Source: Pyrinomonadaceae bacterium (GTDB lineage: Bacteria; Acidobacteriota; Blastocatellia; Pyrinomonadales; Pyrinomonadaceae). Taken from it: 64,000 nt of DNA. Below, piece by piece: positions 25,996 through 35,737 of this stretch. A program made the translations under genes and the position numbers. Position 1 is the stretch's first letter; every line of letters begins with the position of its first letter. Location of the stretch: the NCBI GenBank assembly GCA_017983495.1, contig JAGOBH010000001.1:248001-312000 (forward strand). Reading direction: 5' to 3'. Under the pieces are notes generated by a model. It worked only from the letters and a program-made list of their open reading frames with translations, was not told the DNA's origin and did no database searches.

Positions 25996-27645
25996 TCAAT
26001 CCAGCGGTATCTCCGGGACTAGTTTATTGCGTTTATCGACGATGGTGACAAATCTCCCTTCGGGGCGTTTTTCTGAGTGATAGAGGTTGTCTTTGTTGTC
26101 GAAGGCGTACCAGGAACGGGGTTTGCCGCGTTCGTCGTATTCGTCCACCCAGCGGTTGCGGCCGTACGCGTCGATCTCGTGGGTCAGGCCGTCGCCCCGA
26201 TAGATCAGGCGGTGAATGTGCAGTGCCTTGAGCCGTTCGGGCATGTTCTCCGGGTCGGAGTAGTCGGTCTCGAAGTCGATCGAGTCTGTTGAGTCGAGCG
26301 GGTCTGTCGAGTCGGTCGAGTCGGTCGCGTCGATCGAGTCTGTCGAGTCTGTTGAGTCTGTTGAGTCTGTTGAGTCTTTTACTTGTTGGATAAAAGCGGA
26401 GTAGGTCGGGTCGCTGGCGAGGGGCGGGGCGATGCCGGTCTCTTTGTATGCACGACGGGCGTTGCCGCGGGCGGCTTCGATCAGGTACGATTCGCGTCTG
26501 AGGAGCCTGTTCTCGTATGTATCCTCTCTGAATATCCCATCGAAACGCGGGTCTTCGAGTGCAAGGTCGTATTCCGCCTGGCCCGGGAAATAGTTCGGGT
26601 CGGCCTCGGGTGCGGGCGGCTCTGCCTTTTGCGGTTCGCACCACATATTGAGCAGGCGGTGAACGGTCGTCTTCGACATCTCCAGCTCTTCGGCGATCTC
26701 GCGTATCGTCTTGTCCTCGTCATCGTGCATTTGTTTGATACGGTCGATCAGCTGCCAGTCGCGTGTTTCGCGATAGTCGCCGTACATATACGCCTCGGGC
26801 ACGAGCGAGCCGAACACCATCCCCAGAAAGTTGCCGTCGATCTTCTCTATCCGGCACGCCGGCACGAGCGTGTGGTCGTAGAGCACCTCGCCGCTGCGTG
26901 AATTGAGGTGCTTGATGTACCGCTGGTCACCGCCGCGGCCGCCGTCGCCGATCGCAAAGACGCTGTCGGCAAAGGTCCCCAGCATCTTGGCACTCTGCAG
27001 ATCGTCGATCGTCAGACGGTTGCGGCTGATACGCCTCTGTGACTGTGCGACGACCAGTACCGACAGGCCCGTCTCCTTTTTCAGACGGTTCAGTTCACGC
27101 ATCAGCGGCAGCGTGTCGCGGACGACGTCGTTCGAGTGTTTGAGATGCGTGATGTTGTCGATCACCAGCACCTTTGCACCGGTGGTTTCGACGAGCTGGG
27201 AGACGGAGCGGCAAAAGTATTCGGAAAAGCTGCGGCAGCCCTCGGGGACGTCTGCGTGAATATCGACAGCGACCCGTTTGAGCCCCTTGGAAAACTCGTA
27301 TTCCTCGGCAAACGGAGCGTCTGCGTCCGCACGGTAACGCGACGCAAACTGTATCGCCGTCAGCTTGAGGTCGAGATACAGCACGGTCTGCGGGTCAGTT
27401 TCGCACATCATGGGCCCGACGCCCTCGCCGAGTGACACCGCCTCGGCGATCTGCGTCGCCAGCAGGCTCTTGCCCATGCCCTTGGCTCCAAAGAGTATCG
27501 CCATCTCGCCCTCACGCCACAGCCCGCCGCACAGCTTCCGGGGCGTCGGCAACGAACGCGTATCCGCCAACCACTCGTCCGCCCCTCGCAGATCGAACAA
27601 TCCGTCCGCAAACAACCCCGATTCCGCCTCTCTCTCACTATGCAT
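25996..27645 (-). CDS. RecA-fold AAA ATPase with HTH and Ser-Thr-Asp repeat tract
   Basis: A 549-residue protein. Residues 30-290 form a RepA/DnaB-like AAA_25 ATPase with Walker A GAKGMGKS (53-60), Walker B VLVID (159-163) and a sensor segment VVAQSQRR. A helix-turn-helix follows (TIREIAEELEMSKTTVHRLL, near 315-335). Residues about 425-465 are repeats of Asp-Ser-Thr, then comes a separate C-terminal domain with YxxDGLTHEIDAYGRNRW and an ending like an RHS/YD strand. Related ATPases are common on plasmids and integrated elements, where they act in replication. No replication origin or integrase is seen. It ends the accessory region. Confidence 0.78.
   Translation of the reverse strand: MHSEREAESGLFADGLFDLRGADEWLADTRSLPTPRKLCGGLWREGEMAILFGAKGMGKSLLATQIAEAVSLGEGVGPMMCETDPQTVLYLDLKLTAIQFASRYRADADAPFAEEYEFSKGLKRVAVDIHADVPEGCRSFSEYFCRSVSQLVETTGAKVLVIDNITHLKHSNDVVRDTLPLMRELNRLKKETGLSVLVVAQSQRRISRNRLTIDDLQSAKMLGTFADSVFAIGDGGRGGDQRYIKHLNSRSGEVLYDHTLVPACRIEKIDGNFLGMVFGSLVPEAYMYGDYRETRDWQLIDRIKQMHDDEDKTIREIAEELEMSKTTVHRLLNMWCEPQKAEPPAPEADPNYFPGQAEYDLALEDPRFDGIFREDTYENRLLRRESYLIEAARGNARRAYKETGIAPPLASDPTYSAFIQQVKDSTDSTDSTDSTDSIDATDSTDSTDPLDSTDSIDFETDYSDPENMPERLKALHIHRLIYRGDGLTHEIDAYGRNRWVDEYDERGKPRSWYAFDNKDNLYHSEKRPEGRFVTIVDKRNKLVPEIPLD
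26277..26379 (-). repeat. In-frame nine-base tandem repeat
   Basis: About eleven copies of a nine-base unit (GAGTCTGTT/GAGTCGGTC-type on the + strand) encode the (Asp-Ser-Thr)n tract of the AAA ATPase. The unit is a multiple of three, so changes in copy number would keep the frame. Confidence 0.85.
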
Positions 27646-27765
27646 ACCTTATCTCTCGTGTATCTGATCTTTTTGTGAGACAAATAGTAACAGATGTTGC
27701 AACACGTGTAAAGTGTGCTATCCTTGAAACAAGAGGAGGTATGCAAAAAGGCAAAAGTAAAAGGT

Positions 27766-28025
27766 AAAAGCCCAACGCGTCTCACTTTCTGCGGCCTCCG
27801 CGAAAAAACTCTCCGCTCTCCGCGTGGAACCGGTCTTTAACGCGGAGATCGCCGAGGTCGCAGAGATTGCGAAAACGACATGTGGGAACTTGCGGGGACA
27901 ACGGGACAAGCTTGAGGAAAAGTAAAAAGCCAACGCGTCTCACTTTCTGCGGCCTCCGCGAAAAAACTCTCCGCTCTCCGCGTGGAACCGTTCTTTAACG
28001 CCGAGATCGCCGAGGTCGCAGAGAA
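27766..28025. repeat. Tandem ~100-bp intergenic repeats
   Basis: 27766-27866 recurs at 27926-28025 with only a few changes. A second unit at 27878-27912 (ACATGTGGGAACTTG...GGGACAAGCT) recurs at 28149-28184. An AAGACTTTCC-type motif is also repeated (28107-28140, 28207-28231). The whole stretch 27646-28347 carries no convincing gene. Confidence 0.8.
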
Positions 28026-28347
28026 GTGAAAGAGTGAAAAAGGGGAAAAGGGGAATGGTGAAAGATGGATGAACTACTGACCACCGGCCACTAGCCACGA
28101 TCAATGACTTCCAAGACTTTCCAGACTTCCTAGACTTTCCTCACTCGGAACATGTGGGAACTTGATGGGACAACGGGACAAGCTACGAAATTATGAATGA
28201 TGAATGACTTCCAAGACTTTCCCGACTTCCATGACTGATAAAAACTTTTTTCCAGAATATGTCTTTTTCCTGGCCTGCCGGCCACTGTGTTTCTGACGAC
28301 ACCTCTTGCATCGAGGTAAACGAAAAAATTACAGGCAGGTTAAATAG

Positions 28348-30495
28348 ATGAAAATGACAGAAACACTTCGAAAAAATAAAAGGCTTATCCAGTTTGCCGC
28401 GGTGATCGCGATGATCGCAGCGTGGGTGTCGATCCCAATGCTTACGAGCGGTGTCAAGGCGGACTCGACGCCGGTTATCGTGCTTCGCAACGCAATTTTG
28501 GCGTCGTCGACCGGCAGCATCAACCCGCACGGAGCGGCCGCATGGCAGCTTTACCAGAGCGGCAACCGCGAGATCGAGGTCGAGATCGAGGATGTCAATC
28601 TTACGCAGGGAACCGTAGTTGAAGCGGTCGTCGATGGAGCGGTGATCGGCCCGATGACGATCGACGATCGTCAAAAGGGCAGGATCAAACTGAGAACCGA
28701 GGACGGACAGACAGTTCCGACGACCAATGACGGTTCGACCGTCTCGGTCCGTATGGGCACGACCGTCCTTGTCGCAGGCGTATTCGGCGGCGGCGGCCCG
28801 ACACCGACACCGACGGCAACTCCGACAGGAACGCCGACGGGTACCCCGAGCCCTTCGCCGACAGGAACCCCGACCGGAACCCCGAGCCCGACGCCGACCG
28901 GCACACCGACCGGCACACCCAGCCCGAGCCCGTCACCGACCGGCACGCCGAACGCCAATGAGATCTACGCGATCCTCAGCGGCCCGACCATCAATGGTGC
29001 ATTGCCCCGCGGCTATGCCGAGTATGAAATTCACAGCAGCCGCACCGAGCTTGAGGTTCGCCTTTATCAGGTCAGCCTTCCGGCCGGCACGTCACTGAGC
29101 GTTTCGGTCAACGGCACGGTTGCCGGCAACCTCGCAATGGAGAGCGGCGGCGAAGGCAGATTGCGGCTTCGCAGCGACAACGGACAGACCGTCCCGGTCG
29201 TTACGGCAGGCTCGACGATCGTCCTCAAAAACGGCGACACGACTGTCCTCAGCGGCACCTTTGCTATCTCGGGCGGCCCGACGCCGACACCGACCGGTAC
29301 ACCGCAGGGACGCAATTTCGAAGGCCGCTTGAATGGTGCAGGCGTAACGCCGCCCGTGACGACAGTTGCGATCGGCGAGATCAAGGTCCTGCTGAGCACC
29401 GACGAGAGCACGGCGACCATCACCGGTGAGATCAACCGCTTTTCGAGTGCTCAGACATCGGCTCTGATCCGGACGACCGTAGCCGGAACGACCACGACGG
29501 TTGCCGACCTCGGCACCTTTACGATGAGCGAGGGCGAGGCTCACTTTGGCCCGATCACGATCAATGTCACGGCGATGCAGGTCCAATTGCTCCGTATGGG
29601 TTCGTGGGTCGCGGTCATCGGCAGTGCCAATAACCCGGCGGGCGAGATCGCAGGGATTATCCGCAACGATTCGCACCACTCCGACTTTGACGGCGACGGC
29701 AGCAACGATTTCTCAGTGTTCCGTCCGTCGACCGGCACGTGGTACTCGCAGAACAGCCAGGGCTTTACCGCACAAAATTTCGGTACGGCTTCGGACGTTC
29801 CTGTCTCGGCCGACTATGACGGCGACGGCAAGACCGACCGTGCTGTGTTCCGCAACGTCGGCGGCAACGCGATCTGGGAGATCAACCGCAGTGCAGATGG
29901 CGGCGTCACCTCGACCCAGTTCGGTTTTGCGACCGATACACCGGTCCGCGGCGATTTTGACGGCGACGGACGCAACGACATCGGCGTGTACCGACCGGAA
30001 ACGGGCGTCTGGTATGTCCAGAAGAGCAACGGAACGGGATTCCAGATCGTTCAGTTCGGCACCGGCGAGGACATCCCGCTATCGACCGACATGGACGGCG
30101 ACGGCCGCTCGGATGTGACGGTTTTCCGTCCCTCGACAGGCGTCTGGTACTCGATCAACAGCTCGAACGGCAGCATCGCCATCACCAAATTCGGCCAGAG
30201 CGGCGATAAGCCGATCAAGGGCGACTTTGACGGCGACGGACGCGACGACCTGGCTGTGTACCGACCCTCGACAGGTGTCTGGTACATCTGGAGATCGACC
30301 AACGGTTCGTTCGACATCCGCCAGTTTGGCATCGCCGAGGATATCCCGGTTGCCGGAAACTACGATGGCGACAATGTTACCGATCTCGCGGTATTCCGAC
30401 CGTCGACAGGCGACTGGTACATTTGGAGAAGCGTCGATAACTCGTACGAATTCAGACACTTCGGTCTGACCGGCGACATCCCGACGACTCGTTGA
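28348..30495 (+). CDS. Secreted CHRD/FG-GAP repeat protein
   Basis: A 715-residue exported protein. After the signal region, residues about 45-145 and 208-310 are two copies of one beta domain (AILASSTG..., each ending in GQTVP and a VRMG/VLKNG strand), joined by Thr/Pro/Ser-rich linkers (repeats of GTPTGTPSP). A CHRD-like domain follows (FEGRLNGAGVTPPV, then NPAGEIAGII), then six FG-GAP/VCBS units each with a DxDGDG calcium loop and an FRPSTGxWY strand, which would fold as a beta-propeller. A surface or adhesion role is inferred. A terminator follows directly. Confidence 0.84.
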   Translation: MKMTETLRKNKRLIQFAAVIAMIAAWVSIPMLTSGVKADSTPVIVLRNAILASSTGSINPHGAAAWQLYQSGNREIEVEIEDVNLTQGTVVEAVVDGAVIGPMTIDDRQKGRIKLRTEDGQTVPTTNDGSTVSVRMGTTVLVAGVFGGGGPTPTPTATPTGTPTGTPSPSPTGTPTGTPSPTPTGTPTGTPSPSPSPTGTPNANEIYAILSGPTINGALPRGYAEYEIHSSRTELEVRLYQVSLPAGTSLSVSVNGTVAGNLAMESGGEGRLRLRSDNGQTVPVVTAGSTIVLKNGDTTVLSGTFAISGGPTPTPTGTPQGRNFEGRLNGAGVTPPVTTVAIGEIKVLLSTDESTATITGEINRFSSAQTSALIRTTVAGTTTTVADLGTFTMSEGEAHFGPITINVTAMQVQLLRMGSWVAVIGSANNPAGEIAGIIRNDSHHSDFDGDGSNDFSVFRPSTGTWYSQNSQGFTAQNFGTASDVPVSADYDGDGKTDRAVFRNVGGNAIWEINRSADGGVTSTQFGFATDTPVRGDFDGDGRNDIGVYRPETGVWYVQKSNGTGFQIVQFGTGEDIPLSTDMDGDGRSDVTVFRPSTGVWYSINSSNGSIAITKFGQSGDKPIKGDFDGDGRDDLAVYRPSTGVWYIWRSTNGSFDIRQFGIAEDIPVAGNYDGDNVTDLAVFRPSTGDWYIWRSVDNSYEFRHFGLTGDIPTTR

Positions 30496-30505
30496 TCAAC
30501 ACGGA

Positions 30506-30535
30506 AAAAGGCAGGTGACGGCACCTGCCTTTTTG
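30506..30535 (+). terminator. Rho-independent terminator
   Basis: A 12-bp perfect stem (30506-30517 with 30522-30533), loop ACGG, with T residues at its end, lies ten bases after the FG-GAP gene. Confidence 0.92.
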
Positions 30536-30628
30536 ATTACAACTAACTGAATGACGGCTACATCAAAAAGAGTGGATAGGGACAGAAATACATCCGATAG
30601 CAATGATAATTTGTTCCTGTTCGTTTTA

Positions 30629-30666
30629 CCCCGGCTGGATTCCCCTCCTTCCAGCCGGGGCCTTTT
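30629..30666. terminator. Stem-loop terminator (convergent)
   Basis: An 11-bp GC-rich stem (30629-30639 with 30650-30660) is followed by CCTTTT on the + strand and overlaps the stop region of the minus-strand DinB-like gene. Confidence 0.75.
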
Positions 30667-31204
30667 AGTCTCTGAGCTTAGCCGCCAATTTTTCGATCTG
30701 GACCGCGTGACGCATCTCGTGTCCGCCGACAAGCACCAGCCATTCGATCGCCGACATATCACCAAAGAATGGATGCGGAAACTTGTGCGTATTCCCGTCA
30801 AACGTCTCAAACAACTCGCGGATCTCGTTGAATTTTGCCGTGACGGCCTCGATTTCCGCCAGCGAATCGCCGATCGGCTTGCCGCCTTCGGGTCGGACAA
30901 ATTCGGGTGCTTCGACCTTGACGCCGACGATCGCCGACGACTTGGTCATAAAATCGTCGCTTACCGCGACCAAACCGCCGGAGGTCTTGCCCTCGGCTTG
31001 CGCTTTAGATAACAGGCGTGAACAGATCTTTGACATCGAACCATTGACCAGAGCGACGTGCTCGACGATCTGCTCGATCGTCCATTTTTCGCCCTCGGGC
31101 AAGGCCGATGCCTCGTCCGGCGAAACGCTCGCCACGGCGGCCAGAAACCTTGTTCGGATATTCTCGTTTCCCGAGTAGATCTCGGCTATCGAATTATATT
31201 GCAT
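30665..31204 (-). CDS. DinB-like four-helix protein
   Basis: A 179-residue protein of the DinB/YfiT superfamily of putative metal-dependent enzymes. The metal-binding histidines can be placed in EQIVEHVALVNGSM and in GGHEMRHAVQIEKLAAKL near the C-terminus, with a further one in HKFPHPFFG. Members include bacillithiol- and mycothiol-transferases; the thiol substrate is unknown here. It ends at a GC-rich stem-loop, and its start lies only four bases from the stop of the next gene upstream on the strand, so it may be cotranscribed with the propeller and M61 genes. Confidence 0.8.
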   Translation of the reverse strand: MQYNSIAEIYSGNENIRTRFLAAVASVSPDEASALPEGEKWTIEQIVEHVALVNGSMSKICSRLLSKAQAEGKTSGGLVAVSDDFMTKSSAIVGVKVEAPEFVRPEGGKPIGDSLAEIEAVTAKFNEIRELFETFDGNTHKFPHPFFGDMSAIEWLVLVGGHEMRHAVQIEKLAAKLRD

Positions 31205-31207
31205 AGA

Positions 31208-32500
31208 TCATTTTGGTGCCGCTGCGGCCTGCGGCGATAGTGCCAGACGGTGCCAACGCGAAAAGCTCGTGACATTGTCGGCCTCGTTCTTCATCCGCCG
31301 CACATATGCGGTCTTGAGGTATAGCAGTTCGTCGGACGGCCATTCGACCTCGACGATCGGGTTGTACGAAACGAGCAGCTTTTCGTCCGGCAGCGTCGTC
31401 AGCGGCTGGTCCGTCGCGGGCGGCGGCGGAGCGGCATTGGCATCCGCGTTGGCGTTTGCCGCCTGGGAGACACGCTGCTGTTCGCGGTCGTATGCCTGTG
31501 CCGAAATAAGCAGCTGATTGCGAAGCGATATCGCCGCCTGCGTCGGTGCCGTTCCCGAAGCGTCATAGATGCGTATCTGTGTGTCGAACGAGATGGCGAT
31601 CTTTGCCGAGTCAGGCGACCAGACCGGACGCACTGCGGTCAGATTATCGTCGAGCCGTCGTTCGCGGCCGTTCTTTTCGATCACGCGGAGCCGTCCCTGC
31701 GGCACGAGCATCTCGCCCTTGCCCTCGGAGACGATCTCGAGATACTGCCAGTCGCGTTTTGTCGCGGCAAGGGCGGCCAGTGCCGAGCTGTCCGGCGACC
31801 AGACGTAGTAGAAATAGATCAGCCCTTCGTTCTGCGTGATCGGCTTGAGGTTGCCGCCTTCGGCGTCGCAGATGTAGATCTGCTCGGTGCGAAACGTCAG
31901 TATCCCGGTCGGTGACGCCGGCGTCGGTGCTGCGGTCTGGACCGGAACGGGCGTTGCCTCGGGGTCGGTATTGGCGGGATCGGTGACTGCCGCAGGCGTC
32001 GGTGCAATTTCCGGATTCAGCGGCATCGGGCCGGTTGCCCTGAGCATTGCCACAAAGGCGACCGACATCGAATCGGGCGACCAGACGATAGTGTCCGGAA
32101 AGTGGACGGCCATCGTATCCGGCGTGATCTTTTTCAGCAGTTTTCCGTCGGTCGTGTACATATCGAGCCGCGATTCGGACATCTGGTCCATCACGTTGCG
32201 ATAAACGGCCAAAACACGCTTTTTGTCCGGCGATGTGATCGTCCGGTCGAGCTGTTCCTGAGTGCGGGTCGCGTCAAAATCGGCCTGAACGGCGGCATTT
32301 CGCTCATCGTTGGCCTGCGTTGCCGGATTCGCCGCCGGAGCCGGAACGTCCGCCTCGTAGCGGTAGTTGAGCCGCACGGCCGGAACATTGCGCATTGCCG
32401 TGGCCGTCTCGGGCGTACCCTGAAACAGTTTTTGCTCGCAGCCGAAAGATGCGGCGGTGACGCCAATGGCCAACGCAGCAAATAGTTGTTTGAAAGGCAT
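31208..32500 (-). CDS. Exported WD40-like beta-propeller protein
   Basis: A 430-residue protein with a lipoprotein-like leader ending in AASFGCEQK; the lipobox is imperfect (SFGC), so periplasmic or lipid-anchored. At least three TolB-like blades are visible by WSPDS motifs (IVWSPDSMSVAFVA, YVWSPDSSALAALA, PVWSPDSAKIAISF), interspersed with Pro/Ala/Thr-rich loops. The frame opens at 32518, but ATG 32500 follows the stop of the upstream M61 gene by one base (TAAAATG), typical of coupling. A role as an accessory sensor or scaffold for the peptidase is inferred. Confidence 0.75.
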   Translation of the reverse strand: MPFKQLFAALAIGVTAASFGCEQKLFQGTPETATAMRNVPAVRLNYRYEADVPAPAANPATQANDERNAAVQADFDATRTQEQLDRTITSPDKKRVLAVYRNVMDQMSESRLDMYTTDGKLLKKITPDTMAVHFPDTIVWSPDSMSVAFVAMLRATGPMPLNPEIAPTPAAVTDPANTDPEATPVPVQTAAPTPASPTGILTFRTEQIYICDAEGGNLKPITQNEGLIYFYYVWSPDSSALAALAATKRDWQYLEIVSEGKGEMLVPQGRLRVIEKNGRERRLDDNLTAVRPVWSPDSAKIAISFDTQIRIYDASGTAPTQAAISLRNQLLISAQAYDREQQRVSQAANANADANAAPPPPATDQPLTTLPDEKLLVSYNPIVEVEWPSDELLYLKTAYVRRMKNEADNVTSFSRWHRLALSPQAAAAPK

Positions 32501-32501
32501 T

Positions 32502-34367
32502 TTACTTAAGTTCGGCATTCAGATAGTCGCGATAAAGCTGCTTTTGCAGGTCGGTCGGCGCATCGACACTAGCAAAACTGTAGTCCTTACGCATGTTGCC
32601 GCCGAGCGTGAACGGCACCTCGCGCAGCTTGTCAAAGCGAAAGATCGTGAACGTCACCTTGTCGCCCGGCTTTTTATCGCCGATGTAGCTCTGGATAAAG
32701 TTTTGCGTTGCACGATAGCCGTCGATCGCGATGATCTGGTCGCCGGTGTTGAGGCCCTGTTCGTAGGCGGGCGAACCTGCCGGTATCGAGCGGACCGTCA
32801 CGCGGCCATTCTCTTCTGCGGTGTCGGCACCGATGTACGCACGGCCCGAACCGGTCTGCCGCTCGTTCATCTTGAGGCCGATGCCGCTGACGATCGAGCT
32901 GTAGTCGATCTCAGCCGTACCGCGGACGTATTTTGCGAAGAAATCGTCGAGCGATTTGCCGGCCATCATCTCGGCGATCTTTTGAAAATCTGTCGGCGTG
33001 TAGTTTTTGCCCTTTTTGTAGAATTCGTTGTAGAGATGACGCAGGACGTCGTCGAGCGACTTGGTACCGCCGGACGCCGTGCGGATCGTGATGTCGAGCA
33101 TCATGTTCACGATCTCGCCCTTGTCGTAGTACGAGATCTGATTGTTGATCGCGTTCTCGTCCGGGCGATAGTACTTGATCCAGGCGTCAAAGCTCGAGTA
33201 TTCGAGGCTCTGCTCAAGTCGACCCGGCCTTTCCTGCAGCTGCTGTATTCCTGACGCACGGCCGCTCAGAAAATCGTTTTCGCTGATGATACCGGCGCGG
33301 CGGAGCAGGATGTTCGAGTAATACTCGGTGCCGCCCTCGGCGACCCAGAGCAGCTTGGTGTAATTCTCGTTCTCATAGTCGAACGGGCCGAGCGCGTCCG
33401 GCTTGATACGCTTGACGTTGAATGCGTGAAAATACTCGTGAGCGACAAGCCCGAGAAATCCGTCGTAACGGGCCTTGGGCTTAAAGCCAAAGCGGTTGAA
33501 TTGCAGAGCGGTCGAATTGACGTGCTCAAGGCCGCCGCCGCCGCGCAAGTTTAGGATGAATGTGTAATCGTCATAGGGCAGTTCGCCAAATATTTTGTAA
33601 GTCTCTTCGATGATCTTGGTCGTGTCGGCAACAAGCTTTTTGGGGTCGTAGTTGCCTTCGCCGGTGATGACGTAACGGTGCGGTTTACCCTGGACCGTGA
33701 AATTGATCTCTTTGAAATTGCTGACCTCGAACGGCGAATCGTAGAGCACGTCGAAATTCGGCGCACGAAACGTATTCGTCTGGCCCGCGACACGCGGCAA
33801 GCCGGTCGCGACCTTCCAGTCGCCGTACCGCATGACCGTCACGGTCGCCGGGGCAGCAAGCTGATCTTTGACAAATAGTAACAGTGCCGAATTATTCCAG
33901 AATGCGTGCTCGTCATTGAGCTCGTTGGTTCGGACGGTCAGTTCGTTGGCGTATACCCTGTAGCTCACGACGATCTGGCCGTTCCCCTTTGTCTCGACCT
34001 GCCACGTGTTCTTACTGGTCTTTGTCCACGCTAATTCGCCGCCGCTGGCGTCACGAGCTTGGAAATCCTGCAAATGGCGGGCATATTCGCGAACAAGGTA
34101 GCTGCCCGGCGTCCAGACCGGCATCTTCAGCTCGACGCTCTTGGGCATCTGCGTCCAATTGAGCGTCATTTCGACCTCGAGATAGTGGGTCGACGGCTTG
34201 GTCATCGAGACCTTAAAAGCGATGTCGGGCATCACCGGTTTGACCTCAACGGTCGCCGGTTTGGCCGGTTTCGGAGCCTTTTTCTGTGCTGGCGATTCTT
34301 GGTACATAAACAGGACCGCCGAGACGATCAACAGTATTATAGCTTTTGAGGTCAATTTTTTTTGCAT
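32502..34367 (-). CDS. M61 family metallopeptidase with PDZ domain
   Basis: A 621-residue exported aminopeptidase of the glycyl-aminopeptidase family. After a signal peptide comes a beta-sandwich, then the thermolysin-like catalytic domain with HEYFHAFNVKRIKP (HExxH) and the third ligand in WVAEGGTEYYSN. A C-terminal PDZ domain (SIPAGSPAYEQGLNTGDQII) probably binds peptide ends. The family cleaves N-terminal Gly/Ala. It is the first gene of a pair with the propeller protein and faces the MFS gene divergently across 101 bases. Confidence 0.9.
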   Translation of the reverse strand: MQKKLTSKAIILLIVSAVLFMYQESPAQKKAPKPAKPATVEVKPVMPDIAFKVSMTKPSTHYLEVEMTLNWTQMPKSVELKMPVWTPGSYLVREYARHLQDFQARDASGGELAWTKTSKNTWQVETKGNGQIVVSYRVYANELTVRTNELNDEHAFWNNSALLLFVKDQLAAPATVTVMRYGDWKVATGLPRVAGQTNTFRAPNFDVLYDSPFEVSNFKEINFTVQGKPHRYVITGEGNYDPKKLVADTTKIIEETYKIFGELPYDDYTFILNLRGGGGLEHVNSTALQFNRFGFKPKARYDGFLGLVAHEYFHAFNVKRIKPDALGPFDYENENYTKLLWVAEGGTEYYSNILLRRAGIISENDFLSGRASGIQQLQERPGRLEQSLEYSSFDAWIKYYRPDENAINNQISYYDKGEIVNMMLDITIRTASGGTKSLDDVLRHLYNEFYKKGKNYTPTDFQKIAEMMAGKSLDDFFAKYVRGTAEIDYSSIVSGIGLKMNERQTGSGRAYIGADTAEENGRVTVRSIPAGSPAYEQGLNTGDQIIAIDGYRATQNFIQSYIGDKKPGDKVTFTIFRFDKLREVPFTLGGNMRKDYSFASVDAPTDLQKQLYRDYLNAELK

Positions 34368-34468
34368 TACTTTGGCAAACTCCCGTGAGATGTTAAGGTT
34401 GTTTTTCTAGTTATCTTACAATAATTTCAGGATTTGGGCAGTTAGCATCTGCCGTTTCTACAGGCCGC

Positions 34469-35737
34469 ATGGAGCAGGAGCCCGCAATCAAAAACACTGA
34501 GCCGGTCGCGAAGGAGCGATTTTTCACTCCGCCGCTGATCATCATCTTCATCACCATCTTTATCGATCTGATCGGTTTCGGCATGGTGATCCCGACACTG
34601 CCGTTCTACGCGGAAACGCCGCCGTTCAACGCTACTCCGTTCGAGATCGGGATGTTGTTCTCGATCTACTCGTGGATGCAGTTCTTTTTTGCACCCGTGC
34701 TCGGCCGGCTATCGGATAGATACGGACGGCGGCCGATTTTGTTCATTAGTTTGCTCGGTTCCGCGGTTGGCTATTACGTAATAGGTATTGCCGGTACGTT
34801 GACGCTCGTATTTGTCGGCCGCATTATCGGCGGCATCACCGGCGGCAACATCTCGACCGCACAGGCATACATCGCTGACGTTACATCAAAGGAAAACCGT
34901 GCAAAAGGCATGGGCCTCTTTGGTGCCGCGTTCGGACTTGGATTCATTCTTGGGCCCGCGATCGCCGGCATACTCAGCAAATACGGCGTCGCGGTACCGT
35001 TTTACTTCGCCGCCGGGCTGTCGCTTGCGAACGCCATCGCTCTTTACTTCCTGTTGCCCGAGTCGATCAAGGTCGGCGCCGAACGGGTCGTGCGGGAAAG
35101 GACGAACAGATTCGTCGGCGTTTTTGAGTCATTCAAGGATCGCAAGTTCGGGCTCATTAACCTGACCTACTTTCTGCTCGTCACGGCGTTCTCGATCCTG
35201 ACCTATGCGTTTGTGCTGTTTACCGCGTTCCGCTTCGGTTTCAACGCCGAGGATAACGGTTACCTCTTTGCGTACGTCGGCGTGGTCTCGATCGTCGGTC
35301 AGGGCTTTCTTTTCGGCCGGTCGGTCAAGCAGTTTGGCGAGGGAAGGCTCGTCACCGTCGGCTGCATTGCGATGGTCGCAAGTCTCGCGACCTATCCTTT
35401 TATTACACCGGAATTTGGCGGCGTTACACTGTTACTCATCACAACGGCCATTTTGTCGCTCGGTAATGCAATGGCGTCACCGTCGTTGACCAGCCTTGCC
35501 TCAAAGATCTCGTCTGAAAGCGAACAGGGCAAGGCTCTCGGGATACTCCAGTCGGGCGCAAGCCTGGCCAGAGCGATCGGGCCGACCATCGGCGGCGTCT
35601 TGCTCAACAACTCGCTCAACAAGGTCGACAATGCCACCATCTTCCGCACATTCGGAACGGCTTCGGCGATCATGCTGGTCGCGTTTATCGCTGCACTCTA
35701 TTTTAAGCGGTTTTTGAAGCTTGAGGTGGTAAGTTAG
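34469..35737 (+). CDS. MFS drug-efflux transporter (TetA-like)
   Basis: A 422-residue, 12-helix major facilitator. Motif A is GRLSDRYGRRP after helix 2; motif C-like text is GLGFILGPAIAGIL in helix 5; the second half starts around residue 210 after a charged loop. The best fit is the TCR/Tet group of H+ antiporters. The exported compound cannot be inferred, and resistance is not implied. The 3' end overlaps the convergent kinase gene by four bases. Confidence 0.87.
   Translation: MEQEPAIKNTEPVAKERFFTPPLIIIFITIFIDLIGFGMVIPTLPFYAETPPFNATPFEIGMLFSIYSWMQFFFAPVLGRLSDRYGRRPILFISLLGSAVGYYVIGIAGTLTLVFVGRIIGGITGGNISTAQAYIADVTSKENRAKGMGLFGAAFGLGFILGPAIAGILSKYGVAVPFYFAAGLSLANAIALYFLLPESIKVGAERVVRERTNRFVGVFESFKDRKFGLINLTYFLLVTAFSILTYAFVLFTAFRFGFNAEDNGYLFAYVGVVSIVGQGFLFGRSVKQFGEGRLVTVGCIAMVASLATYPFITPEFGGVTLLLITTAILSLGNAMASPSLTSLASKISSESEQGKALGILQSGASLARAIGPTIGGVLLNNSLNKVDNATIFRTFGTASAIMLVAFIAALYFKRFLKLEVVS

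Noticed and set aside
26277..26379. CRISPR-like tandem repeat
   Set aside because: The unit is nine bases, contiguous without spacers, and in frame within a protein gene.
32457..33254. 265-codon plus-strand frame
   Set aside because: It is antisense to the M61 peptidase and propeller genes and has no recognisable domain.
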